Assembly: GCA_963693285.1 (NCBI GenBank)
Contig: OY848917.1
Location: 32,685,245 to 32,749,244, forward strand
Direction: 5' to 3'
Source of the DNA: Xestospongia muta
Lineage: Eukaryota; Porifera; Demospongiae; Haplosclerida; Petrosiidae
DNA length: 64,000 nucleotides
In this document: positions 58,301 to 64,000 of the stretch, piece after piece
Layout: each line of letters starts with the position of its first letter
How positions within the stretch are numbered: the stretch's first letter is position 1
The notes under the pieces: generated by a model
The model's database searches: none
What the model was told of the DNA's origin: nothing
Seen by the model: the letters and a program-made list of their open reading frames with translations, nothing else
Program-made: the position numbers and the translations under genes

Positions 58301-61300
58301 CTGTTATAACAATTATACTTCGGAGAATGAGGTCTCACATCTCAACTTTGCAAAGGCATTTATTTTAACTCAAAACAGCTACTTATCAGCACTTACAAAA
58401 ATTAACATGTAAAATTCAAGAAATGTAACACAAAATGTAAGACATAAGTGTGAAATTCACACCAGAAATGTCAGACCAACGAGTTAGCAAACGTCCAAAA
58501 CACTTTTTCACACAGATATAATAGCCCGCCTAGACCTTGCTATATAAGGCACACACTTTCACTCACTTTCACTTTTATTTTAGCTGCAGTTTCAACAGTG
58601 TCTAGCACTTACTTCGCAAGTTGAAATGAGCAACGAGGAAAATTCTTCAGTGAATAGTCTCCAGTTGGAGATGAAGCAGATGTTCCAGGACATGATGTCG
58701 CAGTTGGGGACCTTATCATCTGTGTTGGCAAAATCCAAGGACAAGCCACCCTCTGCCGCCAGCAAAGAAGCTGGATGTAGTGAGGCAGACGATGTCTCAG
58801 ACGGAGAGGCAAGTGACCCATCAGAAGAGACAGACACGGGTAGGAAACCCATATTTGAGGTGTCTGAGCCAACGCAGGCTTTTTCACAGTTAGCCTTCTG
58901 TAGAGCTAGGCCCACTGATAACAAAACAAGGAGAACATGGGTAGAACGTTTTAGTTTGCCAGAGGGTAATGAGACCCGATGCCCGAAGCTGGACAGTATC
59001 TTGAAGAATGAGCTGCCAAAGGATGCTGTAGAATTATACAGAAAGTTATCCCATCTCCAAAACTTTGTGTTCGATGCTGCGGGACCTCTGGTGGCAGCGA
59101 CGGAAGAGCTGACGGTATTAGAGAAGCCAGACCTGGAGGTAGCGTTATCGACAATACAGCAGGCCTTGATGTTCCTAGGGAATGCATCGGCCCTATTTTA
59201 ACCCTGAACGGTGGTTGAAGGCTCTCAGTCGGCTGAACCCAGACCTGAAGTCCCTAGTAGAGGACAAGGACTTTTCGCAGGCGGCACCTTACCTGTTCGG
59301 ACAAGGTTTTAAAAGAAAAGTCAAGGAGAGGTTGGAGGCAGTGGAGTGTTTGCTGAAAGCATCCTCGACTCGGCGTTTGAAGCCATTTTTTCGAGGCAGC
59401 CATTCCTACCAGGGCGGAAGTTGGAGCGGCTTTCAAGACCACCGCCCTTTCTATCAGAGAAGTGGTCAGCAATGGTCCTTTTGGAGTCAAAAGCCACCAA
59501 AAAGTTTCGGAGCAAAGCTCCCTCCAATCAACACAATGTACAAGAAGGACTGACCTGTGGTGTCCAAGAAGGACTGGCTTGAGGTGTCCAAGAATGACAG
59601 AGTACAGATGTTCCTTGTCCCAAAAAAGGATGGATCAATGAGGCCAGTGTTCAATCTGAAAGAACTGAATCAGTTCCTACACTGGGAACATTTCAAAATG
59701 AAAAACGTTCAGATGATCAGAGATCTCATCCAAGAAGGAGATTGGATGGTAAAAATGGATCTGAAGGATGCCTACTTTGCCCTGCTGATCAGGGAAGAGG
59801 ATCAGAGGTGGTTGATGTTCCAATGGGAAAAGGAGACTTACGAGTTCACATGTCTCCCGTTTGGCCTATCAGCTGCTCCCAGAGTGTTCACCAAAATAAT
59901 CAAACCAGTTGTGGCCTGGATGAGACAGTTTGGGTGTCGAATGATAACATACATAGACGACAATTTGCTGGTAGCTCCATCAAAGGAGGAAGCCCAGGTG
60001 CTGGCCAGACTGATGGTGGTCTTATTCGAGGCCCTGTGGTTCTCTGTAAATTACAAGAAGTCTGTGTTGGACCCCCAGCAATCAATGGAGTTTTTGGGGT
60101 TCTTGATTGATTCCAGATCAATGACCGTCAGACTCCCAGTGGAGAAATTGGGCAGAATTTGCAATCAGGCAAGGAGCCTGCTGGCCCAGACATCCATAAC
60201 GGGAAGGGACCTAGCACAATTCATCGGAAGAGCCAACTCAGCAACACTAGCCATCCCACCAGCTCCTCTGTTCTATCAGGCTCTGCAGGGAGTGAAACAT
60301 GCCACCCTTACACACAAACGTGGCCTAGACTCAGCCATTTCTATGACAAACCATGAGAGGGAGGAGCTTTTGTGGTGGGTGGAGCAGGCAAAACTGTGGA
60401 ACGGGTCCAGTCTGAAACCACCGTCTCGCTTCCTAAAGAATCAGACAGATGCTTTGAAACTGGGCTGGGGAGCAGTTTGTCACGGGGTTCGGACAGGTGG
60501 GCCGTGGACATACGAGGAAAGTCAATTTCACATCAACTACTTGGAATTGTTGGCAGCATTTCTGGCAATTCAGTCATTCATGAAGAGCGAGAAACATCTG
60601 ACGGTATACGTTTACATGTACAATGTCTCAGCACTGACCTACATCAACAAGAAAGGAGGTGTCCAGTCCCGACCACTCACAACCCTAGCAAAGGAATGTT
60701 GGTGGTTGTGCATGGAGAGAGCAACAGTTCTTTCTGCCGAGCACCTTCCAGGTTGTCTAAACATCATAGCAGACGAAGAGTCCAGACATATGAGAGATCA
60801 CTGGGATTGGAAACTTCACCCAGGCTTATTTCAGAGGCTAGTCGAAACATTTGGTCCGATAGAAGTGGATCTGTTTGCATCCAGGCTGACATACCAGGTT
60901 CCACAGTTCTTCAGCTGGAAACCAGACCCCCAGTCAGAAGCAACAGATGCCTTTCTACAAAGATGGAATCAGTTTCGGGGATATGTAAATCCACCATGGG
61001 GGTTAATCGCTCGAGTACTATCAGAAGTTCGGTACCAGAGGACCAATCTGATTTTGATAGCTCCAGTATGAAAAACACAGGTATGGTATCCAACGTTGTT
61101 GTCACTTCTGGTGGGGTATCCATACCGTCTACCAGTACACAGGGAGGTGGTGTGGCAAGTGCACCCAGTTCCTCCTCCCTTTTAGAGGGACACAATTCAG
61201 TTGGCCACATGGCCTATATCAGGGAAGGCTGCCAAAAGGAAGAACTTTCTGAGCAAGCTTCAAGCCTCGTCTTGGCATCATGGAGATCCAGGTCGAAATC

Positions 61301-63543
61301 AAACTACAACTCACTCTTTCACAAGTGGGAGTGCTGGTGTCATTCAAGGGATAGAAATCCCATTTCTGGTCCTATAGCAGATGTCTTGAATTTCTTAGGT
61401 GAGTTGTATGAGCAGGGTTACCAGTATCGTTCGATAAATTCTTACCACTCAGCAATTTCTTCGGTTCATGAGAAAGTGGATGGCTATCAGATAGGCCAAC
61501 ACCCCATGGTATCTAGGATGCTATGAGGTGTATTTAATTTAAAACCACCTCAACCGCGTTATAAAAGTACCTGGAAGGTGTCTACTGTTCTGGATTGGAT
61601 TAGTAGTGAGACAACGTCCAATAAATCATTATTGTTTTTATCAATGAAGTTGACCACCTTATTAGCCCTTTCCAGGCCTTGTCGGTCAGCGGACTTGGCG
61701 GGTTTTCAATTATCATCTCACGCCAGAGGGAGCTACCTTCATGGCGAGCCACCTGGCAAAGCAGAGCAGACCAAGTTGGTCATTAAAGGAGTTCTACTTC
61801 CCTTCACTGCCTGATAATCCTACTCTTTGCTTTGTGAAAACTCTCCAGGAATATATACTTCGAACAAAGCAATTCAGAGAGGGTAAGGATGATGATCACA
61901 AGGATAGGTTGTTTATCACTACCATGGGAGGACATAGCCCTGTTAGGAGTGCTACTATCACCAGATGGATTAAGTCAGCCTTGACAAAGGCAGGCGTTGA
62001 CACCTCTATTTTTAAAGCTCATTCAGTGAGAGGAGCAACAACTACAGCAGCAGCACTGGCTGCTATATCAATACCAGAGATCCTGGAAGCAGGGGATTGG
62101 TCATCACAATCAGTTTTTGAAAGGTTCTATTATAGACCTCACACACCGTCGTTTGGTCAGGTGGTATTATCTATCTGAAGTATAATTGGAGAATGGCTAA
62201 GCCTGTATAGGTGCAAGCTATTCGTAATTATACGAGGAGGATGTGGTTGAACATATCAACTGTCCCGCCCTCACCACCCATAATAATATCTCTAATCCAT
62301 ACACACATATTTACTTTAGATCACTTGTCAAGTCGCAATAAAATAAAAGCCGAACTAGGAGTGAAAGTGTGTGCCCTATATAGCAAGGTCTAAGCGGGCT
62401 ATTATATCTGTGTGAAACGTGTTTTGGACGTTTGCTAACTCGTTGGTCTGACATTTCTGTTGTAAATTTCACACTTATGTCTTACATTTTGTGTTACATT
62501 TTTTTGAATTTTACATGTTAATTTTTGTAAGTGCTGATAAGTAGCTGTTTTGAGTTGAAATAAATGCCTTTGCAAAGTTGAGATGTGAGACCTCATCCTC
62601 CTTGTATAATTACAAATAGCATGCACCTATACAGGCTTAGCCATTCTCCAATTATTATTAAAATAATAATCAGGTATTGTCTTTTGTGATTTTAGACTAT
62701 AAAGCCACCGTGGTTATGAAAAAGCCTTTTAACAAAGAAGGAAGACTAAGAATACCTAGAACTATTCATTATCAGAACTATCAGTACCTTCTTGATGCTG
62801 GTACATGAAACTCCTGTGGCATCAGAGGTTCATTTAAGAGGTCCTTGAGTCCGTAGACGCCTGCTGACTTCCTCGAAATAGCCATAGACATTCACAACAA
62901 CTTCCTTTGTTTGTGATTCAGTCGTTTTCACTCTGCATTTTCATGACCACGAAAGAAAACGTGGTCTGTTTGCATGACATTCACGTGAACAAACAATGAA
63001 TAATATTAAAATGTACTCAGCGCTAATTGCACATAATTAGGTGAGGAAATACCTCACCTTACATTCCATGCATAAAACACCTTTTTTTTTAATGAAGGGC
63101 CCAACTCAACTCGGACAGAGTATAGCATCAAAGTTTGACTCAGTTGCTAATTATGATCCAATAGGAACTAGTTGTTTGAGTGAAAAATTAAAGGAAACAT
63201 TGTAAAGAATCTGTTAAGAGAGATATCCTCTTAAGACATACACTGTATGCTTTAGTTGTTTAAAAGAAACCCTTGATATATAGCTATTATCATTTAATAA
63301 GTCTAGGAACTAATGGTAGAGTCCATCCAAGTTTGTTGTGGATTTTGCATTGATCTAAAAATGTAATGAAGTACTTAATTACTTTTATTATATACATTTT
63401 AGATTGTACTAGTATATATGACATTAATATTATGTTTTCTTTAGTTTGGCCTGACTCCATTGCACACAGCATGTTCCTATGGTCATGATAAAGTAGTACA
63501 AACATTACTAAATCATGGTGTTCAAATGGATGTTCAAGATGAG
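31101..63543 (+). CDS. Large multi-exon ankyrin-repeat gene, continues past the right edge
   Basis: Gene-level entry. Exons in order: 31101-31124, 31394-31489, 31991-32092, then one-repeat exons at 33881, 34755, 35319, 36273, 37085, 37892, 38833, 47379, 55870, 57459 and 63445 (99 bp each, phase 0), with a broken one at 46749. Spliced together they give a regular solenoid of near-identical repeats of type xGQTPLYTACSNGHDKVVQT/LLNHGVQVDVQDE. The introns hold 27 kb of spacers and nested transposons. No effector domain is seen within the window; it would lie to the right. Cytoplasmic recognition or scaffold function is inferred from ankyrin biology only. The model is a hypothesis without RNA evidence. 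Confidence 0.6.
31394..31489 (+). CDS. Ankyrin exon, divergent first repeat
   Basis: Acceptor acaatag, donor gtgagt, 96 bp, phase 0. Reads TWSLYCAAATGDLNVIKSAI, AYRSVHVNAKNY: a capping-type ankyrin repeat (LYCAAATGDLN). It follows the ATG exon in phase. Confidence 0.7.
31991..32092 (+). CDS. Ankyrin exon, second repeat
   Basis: Acceptor tatttag, donor gtgaat, 102 bp, phase 0. Reads HDRDTMLHVAAFHGQNNVIS, YLLGIGADPNIQNK. Canonical TMLHVAAFHG and GADPN motifs; diverged from the downstream array, so it is probably an older, stable exon. Confidence 0.8.
32093..33880 (+). other. Intron; truncated ankyrin exon near 32977 and first array spacer
   Basis: Near 32977 a tatatag acceptor is followed by FGEPPLYMSRNK before similarity ends, a truncated exon. 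From about 33000 two partial copies of the spacer seen between later array exons occur (ttaatgattgtgaatggat, aatcatgatccaataggag). Confidence 0.5.
33881..33979 (+). CDS. Array ankyrin exon 1
   Basis: Acceptor cttgttcag, donor gtcagt, 99 bp, phase 0. Reads YGQTPLYRACTEGHDKIIQA, LLNHGAQVDVRKE. The frame stays open into the intron to 34117 (see findings). Confidence 0.8.
34755..34853 (+). CDS. Array ankyrin exon 2
   Basis: Acceptor cttgttcag, donor gtcagt, phase 0. Reads SWQTPLLVACSNGHDKIVQA, LLNHGVQVDFQDW. TPLL replaces TPLY; otherwise canonical. Confidence 0.8.
35319..35417 (+). CDS. Array ankyrin exon 3
   Basis: Acceptor cttgttcag, donor gtcagt, phase 0. Reads NGNSPLYTACSKGHDKVVQA, LLNHGVQVDVQNR. 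Its spacer on both sides carries a TAATTGATTAC-rich insertion. Confidence 0.8.
36101..36130 (+). pseudogene. Truncated decoy ankyrin exon 1
   Basis: Intact acceptor cttgttcag, then CGQTSLYIA, after which exon sequence is fused to spacer (aagtctagaaattaatggca). If used it would reach TGA within 24 codons. It lies 172 bp before the full exon at 36273. Confidence 0.75.
36273..36371 (+). CDS. Array ankyrin exon 4
   Basis: Acceptor cttgttcag, donor gtcagt, phase 0. Reads NGQTPLYTACSNGHDKVVQT, LLNHGVRVDVQDE. Differs from the next exon by one codon (R for Q). Confidence 0.85.
36913..36942 (+). pseudogene. Truncated decoy ankyrin exon 2
   Basis: Same structure as at 36101, 172 bp before the exon at 37085. 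Confidence 0.75.
37085..37183 (+). CDS. Array ankyrin exon 5
   Basis: NGQTPLYTACSNGHDKVVQT, LLNHGVQVDVQDE with intact acceptor and donor, phase 0. Unit spacing to the previous exon is 812 bp. Confidence 0.85.
37720..37749 (+). pseudogene. Truncated decoy ankyrin exon 3
   Basis: Same structure as at 36101, 172 bp before the exon at 37892. Confidence 0.75.
37892..37990 (+). CDS. Array ankyrin exon 6
   Basis: Protein sequence identical to array exon 5. Unit spacing 807 bp. The intronic read-through frame is broken here by one extra C. Confidence 0.85.
38661..38690 (+). pseudogene. Truncated decoy ankyrin exon 4
   Basis: As at 36101 but with tgtagcc instead of tgtggcc; 172 bp before the exon at 38833. 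Confidence 0.7.
38833..38931 (+). CDS. Array ankyrin exon 7
   Basis: Acceptor cttgttcag, donor gtcagt, phase 0. Reads DGWIPLYTACSNGHDNVVQT, LLNHGVQVDVQDE. Confidence 0.85.
39973..40943 (+). pseudogene. LINE copy 1 ORF1 (SAP and PHD finger protein), frameshifted
   Basis: Starts MADTLNISELKNIKLPAIKQ, a SAP-type helix pair, then loses frame by a one-base deletion near 40063 that copy 2 lacks. A PHD finger follows in shifted frame: CICPICDDLIEE, GHDAI, CDDICDSWLHRRCAGLS, then KFLCPNCHFHD. The C-terminal part from 40620 (FNVIVYGIKEHP, DRLGKF, PRPILVKLNR) resembles the RNA-binding C-terminal domain of L1/CR1-type ORF1 proteins. It probably packaged LINE RNA. Confidence 0.7.
40944..43411 (+). pseudogene. 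LINE copy 1 ORF2 (partial endonuclease and reverse transcriptase)
   Basis: Endonuclease C-terminal half: ITICAVYI, IIILGDFNMIDINWD (catalytic GDFN), NILDLLFTN, HSDHSIIF (SDH box). Then the reverse transcriptase: NYRPISLLCIISKVLERIIF, SQFGFL, DFCKAFDSVPP, ILGPLLFLIYISDLP, and FADVTRC where the catalytic FADD should be. The N-terminal endonuclease is missing: ORF1 runs straight into RGGCVLVAVEDS. Several frameshifts and stops are present. Interrupted by a hAT at 43412 and resumes at 45979. Confidence 0.75.
43412..45978 (+). mobile_element. hAT-1 element nested in LINE copy 1 (2567 bp)
   Basis: The 14-bp TIRs CATAGGCATAGGAA are exact inverted copies (43412-43425 and 45965-45978). The target duplication is CTCTG (43407-43411 and 45979-45983), confirmed by the empty site in LINE copy 2 (ccctcctctggacctcac near 55225). 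G/C-runs lie just inside both ends. The 5-bp duplication is shorter than the usual 8 bp of hAT but the transposase is clearly hAT. Confidence 0.85.
43499..45864 (+). pseudogene. hAT-1 transposase (ZMYM1/DUF4371-like), one stop and one frameshift
   Basis: N-terminal TTF-type zinc finger region (WFSQYRWLTFCETRRRLFCF, YCTQAENK, HESSHGHSEAC), then the RNase H-like core with IIADEATDISCKEQ and QCRGQAYDGASAMSG (catalytic aspartates), HVHCLAHCLNLCLQD and CPTRWTVC. It ends with the hAT dimerisation region LFLTIPVTTASSKRTYSVMK, SSMTQERPNHVLLLHCH. The frame is broken only by TAA at 44231-44233 and a one-base deletion at about 45370, so it is recently dead. It would cut and paste the element by its TIRs in the nucleus. 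Confidence 0.85.
46749..46843 (+). pseudogene. Array ankyrin exon 8, broken
   Basis: The acceptor AG is changed to AA (ttgttcaa) and a 4-bp deletion in the TPLY codons shifts the frame. The remainder (CYKGHDKVVQALLNHGFQVD, VQDE) is intact and the frame stays open to 47008. Confidence 0.8.
47208..47237 (+). pseudogene. Truncated decoy ankyrin exon 5
   Basis: Same structure as at 36101, 171 bp before the exon at 47379. Confidence 0.7.
47379..47477 (+). CDS. Array ankyrin exon 9
   Basis: Acceptor cttgttcag, donor gtcagt, phase 0. Reads NDETTLYTACYKGHDKVVQT, LLNHGVQVDVQNW. Confidence 0.8.
47637..48125. mobile_element. MITE, 489 bp, with exact 8-bp target duplication
   Basis: Flanked by ATCAATAC on both sides (47629-47636 and 48126-48133). 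The empty site is present in sister units (ggaatatcaatacaacatat). The ends TAGTGTTGTAATTGT and, inverted, TAATTTTGTAAAAGT are partly matching TIRs. Interior is AT-rich with many ACTAAAACTA and AACAATAA runs and no coding. hAT-like by duplication length. Confidence 0.75.
49037..49537 (+). pseudogene. LINE copy 2 ORF1 N-terminus (SAP, PHD start)
   Basis: MADTLNISELKNLKLPAIKQ, GLDTKGSKAELLVKLKKHLK is an intact SAP domain (DNA/RNA-binding helix-extended loop-helix). LCICPICDDLIEERSE begins the PHD finger, after which the frame shifts near GHDAI. The ORF1 remainder resumes after hAT-2 at 52256. Confidence 0.7.
49568..52247 (+). mobile_element. hAT-2 element nested in LINE copy 2 (2680 bp)
   Basis: Ends CAGAGGCGTAGCCAGG and, inverted, CAGTGGCGTAGCCAGG differ at one base. 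An exact 8-bp target duplication AGCTGAAC (49560-49567 and 52248-52255) confirms the boundaries. The empty site is visible in LINE copy 1 (gacagttgaactatcc near 40485). Confidence 0.95.
49769..52129 (+). pseudogene. hAT-2 transposase (ZMYM/DUF4371 type), multiple lesions
   Basis: N-terminal TTF-type zinc finger (QAKWFSLPVCKEWLEYSPIA, AMFCFACRIF, HSTTCFHVNSMKSW), core LLDETADVSRQEQVSF, then in a shifted frame RGQGYDGAANMSG, YMHCHAHILNLVLVESC, DTRWACR. The C-terminus is LCLTLPVTTCSVEHSFSKLK, STMTESRLSSLLVLSIE. Lesions are TGA at 50438-50440 (in FRGH-stop-ESE, normally Arg), a frameshift about 50830-50875, a frameshift about 51290-51320 and TAG at 51833-51835. It is more decayed than hAT-1. Confidence 0.85.
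52256..52728 (+). pseudogene. LINE copy 2 ORF1 C-terminal part
   Basis: Continues ORF1 after hAT-2: a stop at about 52389, then a frame reading MGTSKSKRQQEDFQQVIDVF, PRPILVKLNRTADVYTFLSK. It runs without interruption into the ORF2 remnant (SLLLLRGGCVLVAVEDS), which shows the ORF1-ORF2 fusion created by the shared deletion. Confidence 0.7.
52729..55400 (+). pseudogene. LINE copy 2 ORF2 (partial endonuclease and reverse transcriptase)
   Basis: Endonuclease half with IIILCDLNMIDINWD (GDFN changed to CDLN), LDLLFTN and SDHSIISF. Reverse transcriptase motifs: LDPNKSMGIDNISPLVLKAN, NYRPISLLCIISKVLERIIF, QFGFLRGQ, DFCKAFDSVP, ILGPLLFLIYISDLP and an intact FADDTKC catalytic box. The C-terminal part has FHSHHKDLGIIISSDLSWNN and SYCSQIW-like repair. 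Frameshifts at about 53760, 54280 and 54400. The catalytic box is conserved here but lost in copy 1. Confidence 0.75.
55700..55730 (+). pseudogene. Truncated decoy ankyrin exon 6
   Basis: cttgttcag then CGQTPLYTA before fusion to spacer, 170 bp before the exon at 55870. Confidence 0.7.
55870..55968 (+). CDS. Array ankyrin exon 10
   Basis: Acceptor tttgttcag, donor gtcagt, phase 0. Reads FGQTPMYIACSKGINKVVQA, LLNHGVQVDVPDK. The GH of the turn is replaced by GI, and the repeat ends PDK, so it may be under weaker constraint. Confidence 0.75.
56540..57258 (+). mobile_element. hAT-type TIR element copy 3, LINE-free (719 bp)
   Basis: Complete TIRs TAGGGCTGGCAGTTTT and AAAACTGCCAGCCCTA, with 8-bp flanks TGTATGGT and TGTATGCT (7 of 8 match). 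Interior matches the left and right parts of copies 1 and 2 joined at gaggctacta|gtgcaattc. It shows the pre-LINE structure. A short frame (MPRKRMTANDWAAEF) on the left is a remnant without a catalytic domain. Confidence 0.9.
57459..57557 (+). CDS. Array ankyrin exon 11
   Basis: Acceptor cttgttcag, donor gtcagt, phase 0. Reads LGRTPLYMACYNGHDKVVQA, LLNHCVEVDVQDE. Confidence 0.8.
58541..58548 (+). promoter_or_regulatory. TATA-like box in the left ITR
   Basis: TATATAAG lies about 80 bp before the gag ATG at 58626. The same motif occurs inverted in the right ITR. It is probably the DIRS promoter. Confidence 0.4.
58626..59553 (+). pseudogene. DIRS gag-like ORF, one frameshift
   Basis: Begins MSNEENSSVNSLQLEMKQMF with an acidic Ser-rich region, then ERFSLPEGNETRCPKLDSIL and TIQQALMFLGNASA. 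A one-base insertion near 59195 shifts to FNPERWLKALSRLNPDLKSL, APYLFGQGF and a Gly/Phe/Arg-rich tail (GGSWSGFQDHRPFYQRSGQQ). The frame ends at TGA 59551-59553, in the same frame as the following reverse transcriptase. Confidence 0.75.
59557..61071 (+). pseudogene. DIRS reverse transcriptase / RNase H / methylase, nearly intact
   Basis: RT motifs are MFLVPKKDGSMRPVFNLKEL, VKMDLKDAYF, FTCLPFGLSAAPRVFTKI and the YIDD catalytic box (MITYIDDNLLVA). RNase H follows with LKLGWGAV and NYLELLAAFLAI, but the usual aspartate in the third motif is Tyr (YMYNVSALTYINKKGG). LNIIADEESR closes it. Then a DIRS-type N6-adenine methylase-like segment follows: VDLFASRLTYQVPQFFSWKP, YVNPPWGLI. TGA at 61069-61071 replaces a Trp codon (APV-stop-KTQVWYP), truncating the C-terminus. 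Confidence 0.85.
61072..62178 (+). pseudogene. DIRS tyrosine recombinase, one stop and one frameshift
   Basis: The core-binding half (about 61250-61523) includes LVLASWRSRSKSNYNSLFHK and SINSYHSAISSVHEKVDGYQ. TGA at 61524-61526 interrupts RML-stop-GVFNL. The catalytic half keeps the first Arg (SRPCRSADLAG), then shifts frame near 61705, then HSVRGATTTAAAL (H-x-x-R), GDWSSQSVFERFYYRP (Tyr nucleophile). All four classical catalytic residues R, H, R and Y are present, split across frames. It would recombine the circular DNA into the genome. Confidence 0.85.
62184..62653. repeat. DIRS internal complementary region and its inverted partner
   Basis: ggagaatggctaagcctgta at 62188 recurs inverted at 62631-62650. 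The paired segments 62184-62243 and 62594-62653 differ at a few positions only. The right ITR lies between them. In DIRS this region templates the joining of the ends during circle formation. Confidence 0.85.
63445..63543 (+). CDS. Array ankyrin exon 12
   Basis: Acceptor ttctttag, donor gtcagt, phase 0. Reads FGLTPLHTACSYGHDKVVQT, LLNHGVQMDVQDE. It uses a slightly different acceptor from the others; TPLH is closer to the canonical ankyrin motif. Confidence 0.8.
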
Positions 63544-64000
63544 GTCAGTGACTTATCATGTATTCATGTTTAGTTATGTAATACAACAGAAGTTAATGAA
63601 GCTACATTAGTCACACAGGAAATTAACAAAAGATGTTCTCTATGTATTGTCATTACTCAGCAATCTGATAATCATAGATTAATAGAGCTTTTAATTATCT
63701 TTTATAATTACTACAATAAGTATAATATATAGACACAGCTAGCAGTCAATAAGTAAATATTAAAGGATCTTTTATTTCAAAATACTTTTTATTTTCTAAA
63801 GTGCACAGAAATTTTATATTAAGAATTCAAGAATTTTGTCAGATTACAAACTGTGATCTCTAAACAAACAGTAGATCTTCAACTTCGAATTGAGCTTCAT
63901 GAGATATAATTTTATTGTTTGATTTGACAAATATACTACATAAACTAATAATGTTATTGTATTCAATAACATTATTTGTAGTAATAATAATAAATAATGT
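63544..64000 (+). other. Intron/spacer to the window end
   Basis: Array spacer similarity continues to about 63650 and then ends in unrelated AT-rich DNA, so the array proper may stop here. No further exon is seen before the window edge. Confidence 0.4.

Larger units (their letters stand above)
58311..62653 (+). mobile_element. DIRS-like tyrosine-recombinase retroelement (about 4.3 kb)
   Basis: Inverted terminal repeats of about 260-270 bp (58311-58583 and 62337-62611) bracket gag, reverse transcriptase-RNase H-methylase and tyrosine recombinase genes. An internal complementary region (62184-62243) pairs with the outer extension of the right ITR (62594-62653). This arrangement and gene order define DIRS elements, which integrate through a circular intermediate without target duplication. 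Confidence 0.9.
57998..63122. mobile_element. TA-flanked TIR element hosting a DIRS element
   Basis: Ends TACTCTGTCCGAGTTGAG... are inverted copies, 24 of 25 bases matching, at 57998-58022 and 63098-63122, flanked by TA. The empty site in sister spacers is ggatttactagcatcaaag. The element's own sequence is about 0.78 kb (57998-58310 plus 62654-63122), with no transposase seen. The right part has a gaccacg/cgtggtc hairpin (about 62945-62966) and an aggtgagg/cctcacct foldback (about 63040). A TA target would fit Tc1/mariner-like mobilisation. Confidence 0.8.

Noticed and set aside
58592..59527. Several minus-strand and alternative-frame ORFs in the DIRS gag region
   Set aside because: They mirror the gag coding sequence and show no motif or start context.
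60372..61060. Long open frame overlapping the DIRS reverse transcriptase
   Set aside because: It runs antiphase through RT/RNase H with atypical composition and no motifs. Only its downstream part beyond about 61072 belongs to the recombinase.

Overview
The window is AT-rich animal nuclear DNA. It has spliced genes with GT-AG introns, AATAAA signals, and ankyrin, Roc-COR, ZU5/UPA and death domains. Its transposons are of metazoan kinds (hAT, CR1/L2-like LINE, DIRS, Ty3/Gypsy), and there are microsatellites and one 200-N scaffold gap. The expanded, decaying death-domain/ankyrin/Roc-COR genes and the C-to-T decay of CGA codons suggest a marine demosponge genome such as Amphimedon. That assignment is inference.

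Layout. 1-5690: the 3' end of one gene with a hydrophobic C-terminal tail, a frameshifted coding relic (1247-1991), a perfect 122-bp palindrome, a (GA)n tract, and four phase-compatible minus-strand exons of an unrecognised coiled-coil gene. 5691-5890: gap. 5891-14500: a multi-exon gene in the order Roc-COR, short Ser/Thr-rich linkers, ankyrin repeats, ZU5/UPA, death domains. It has grown by internal exon-block duplication and carries an in-frame TGA and frameshifts, so it may be a pseudogene or a badly decayed allele. 14500-18840: relics, a (TA)n tract and a MITE. 18841-21805: two broken minus-strand copies of a secreted cysteine-rich protein gene. 21818-22910: an eight-copy tandem repeat of about 143 bp. 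22911-31100: mostly intergenic, with a MITE-like cluster, a death-domain relic, a decayed Gypsy-type gag, a decayed LINE reverse transcriptase and a small hAT-like MITE.

31101 to the right edge: a very long ankyrin gene. A 24-bp first coding exon and two divergent ankyrin exons are followed by an array of single-repeat, 99-bp, phase-0 exons, each within a unit of about 0.8 kb. The later units are dimers: a truncated decoy exon lies 170-172 bp before each intact exon. The array has been invaded repeatedly. A hAT element with TIR TAGGGCTGGCAG sits in the same spacer position in three units. Two of its copies contain the same defective LINE, and each LINE copy was then hit by a different autonomous-type hAT (43412-45978 and 49568-52247). 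Near the right end a TA-flanked TIR element (57998-63122) contains a nearly complete DIRS retroelement. All transposon genes carry stops or frameshifts, several of them CGA-to-TGA.

The two large host genes look like modular innate-immunity or cell-death scaffold proteins: ankyrin recognition/scaffolding, Roc-COR GTPase switching and death-domain signalling. Their symmetric exons allow repeats to be gained and lost without frame change.
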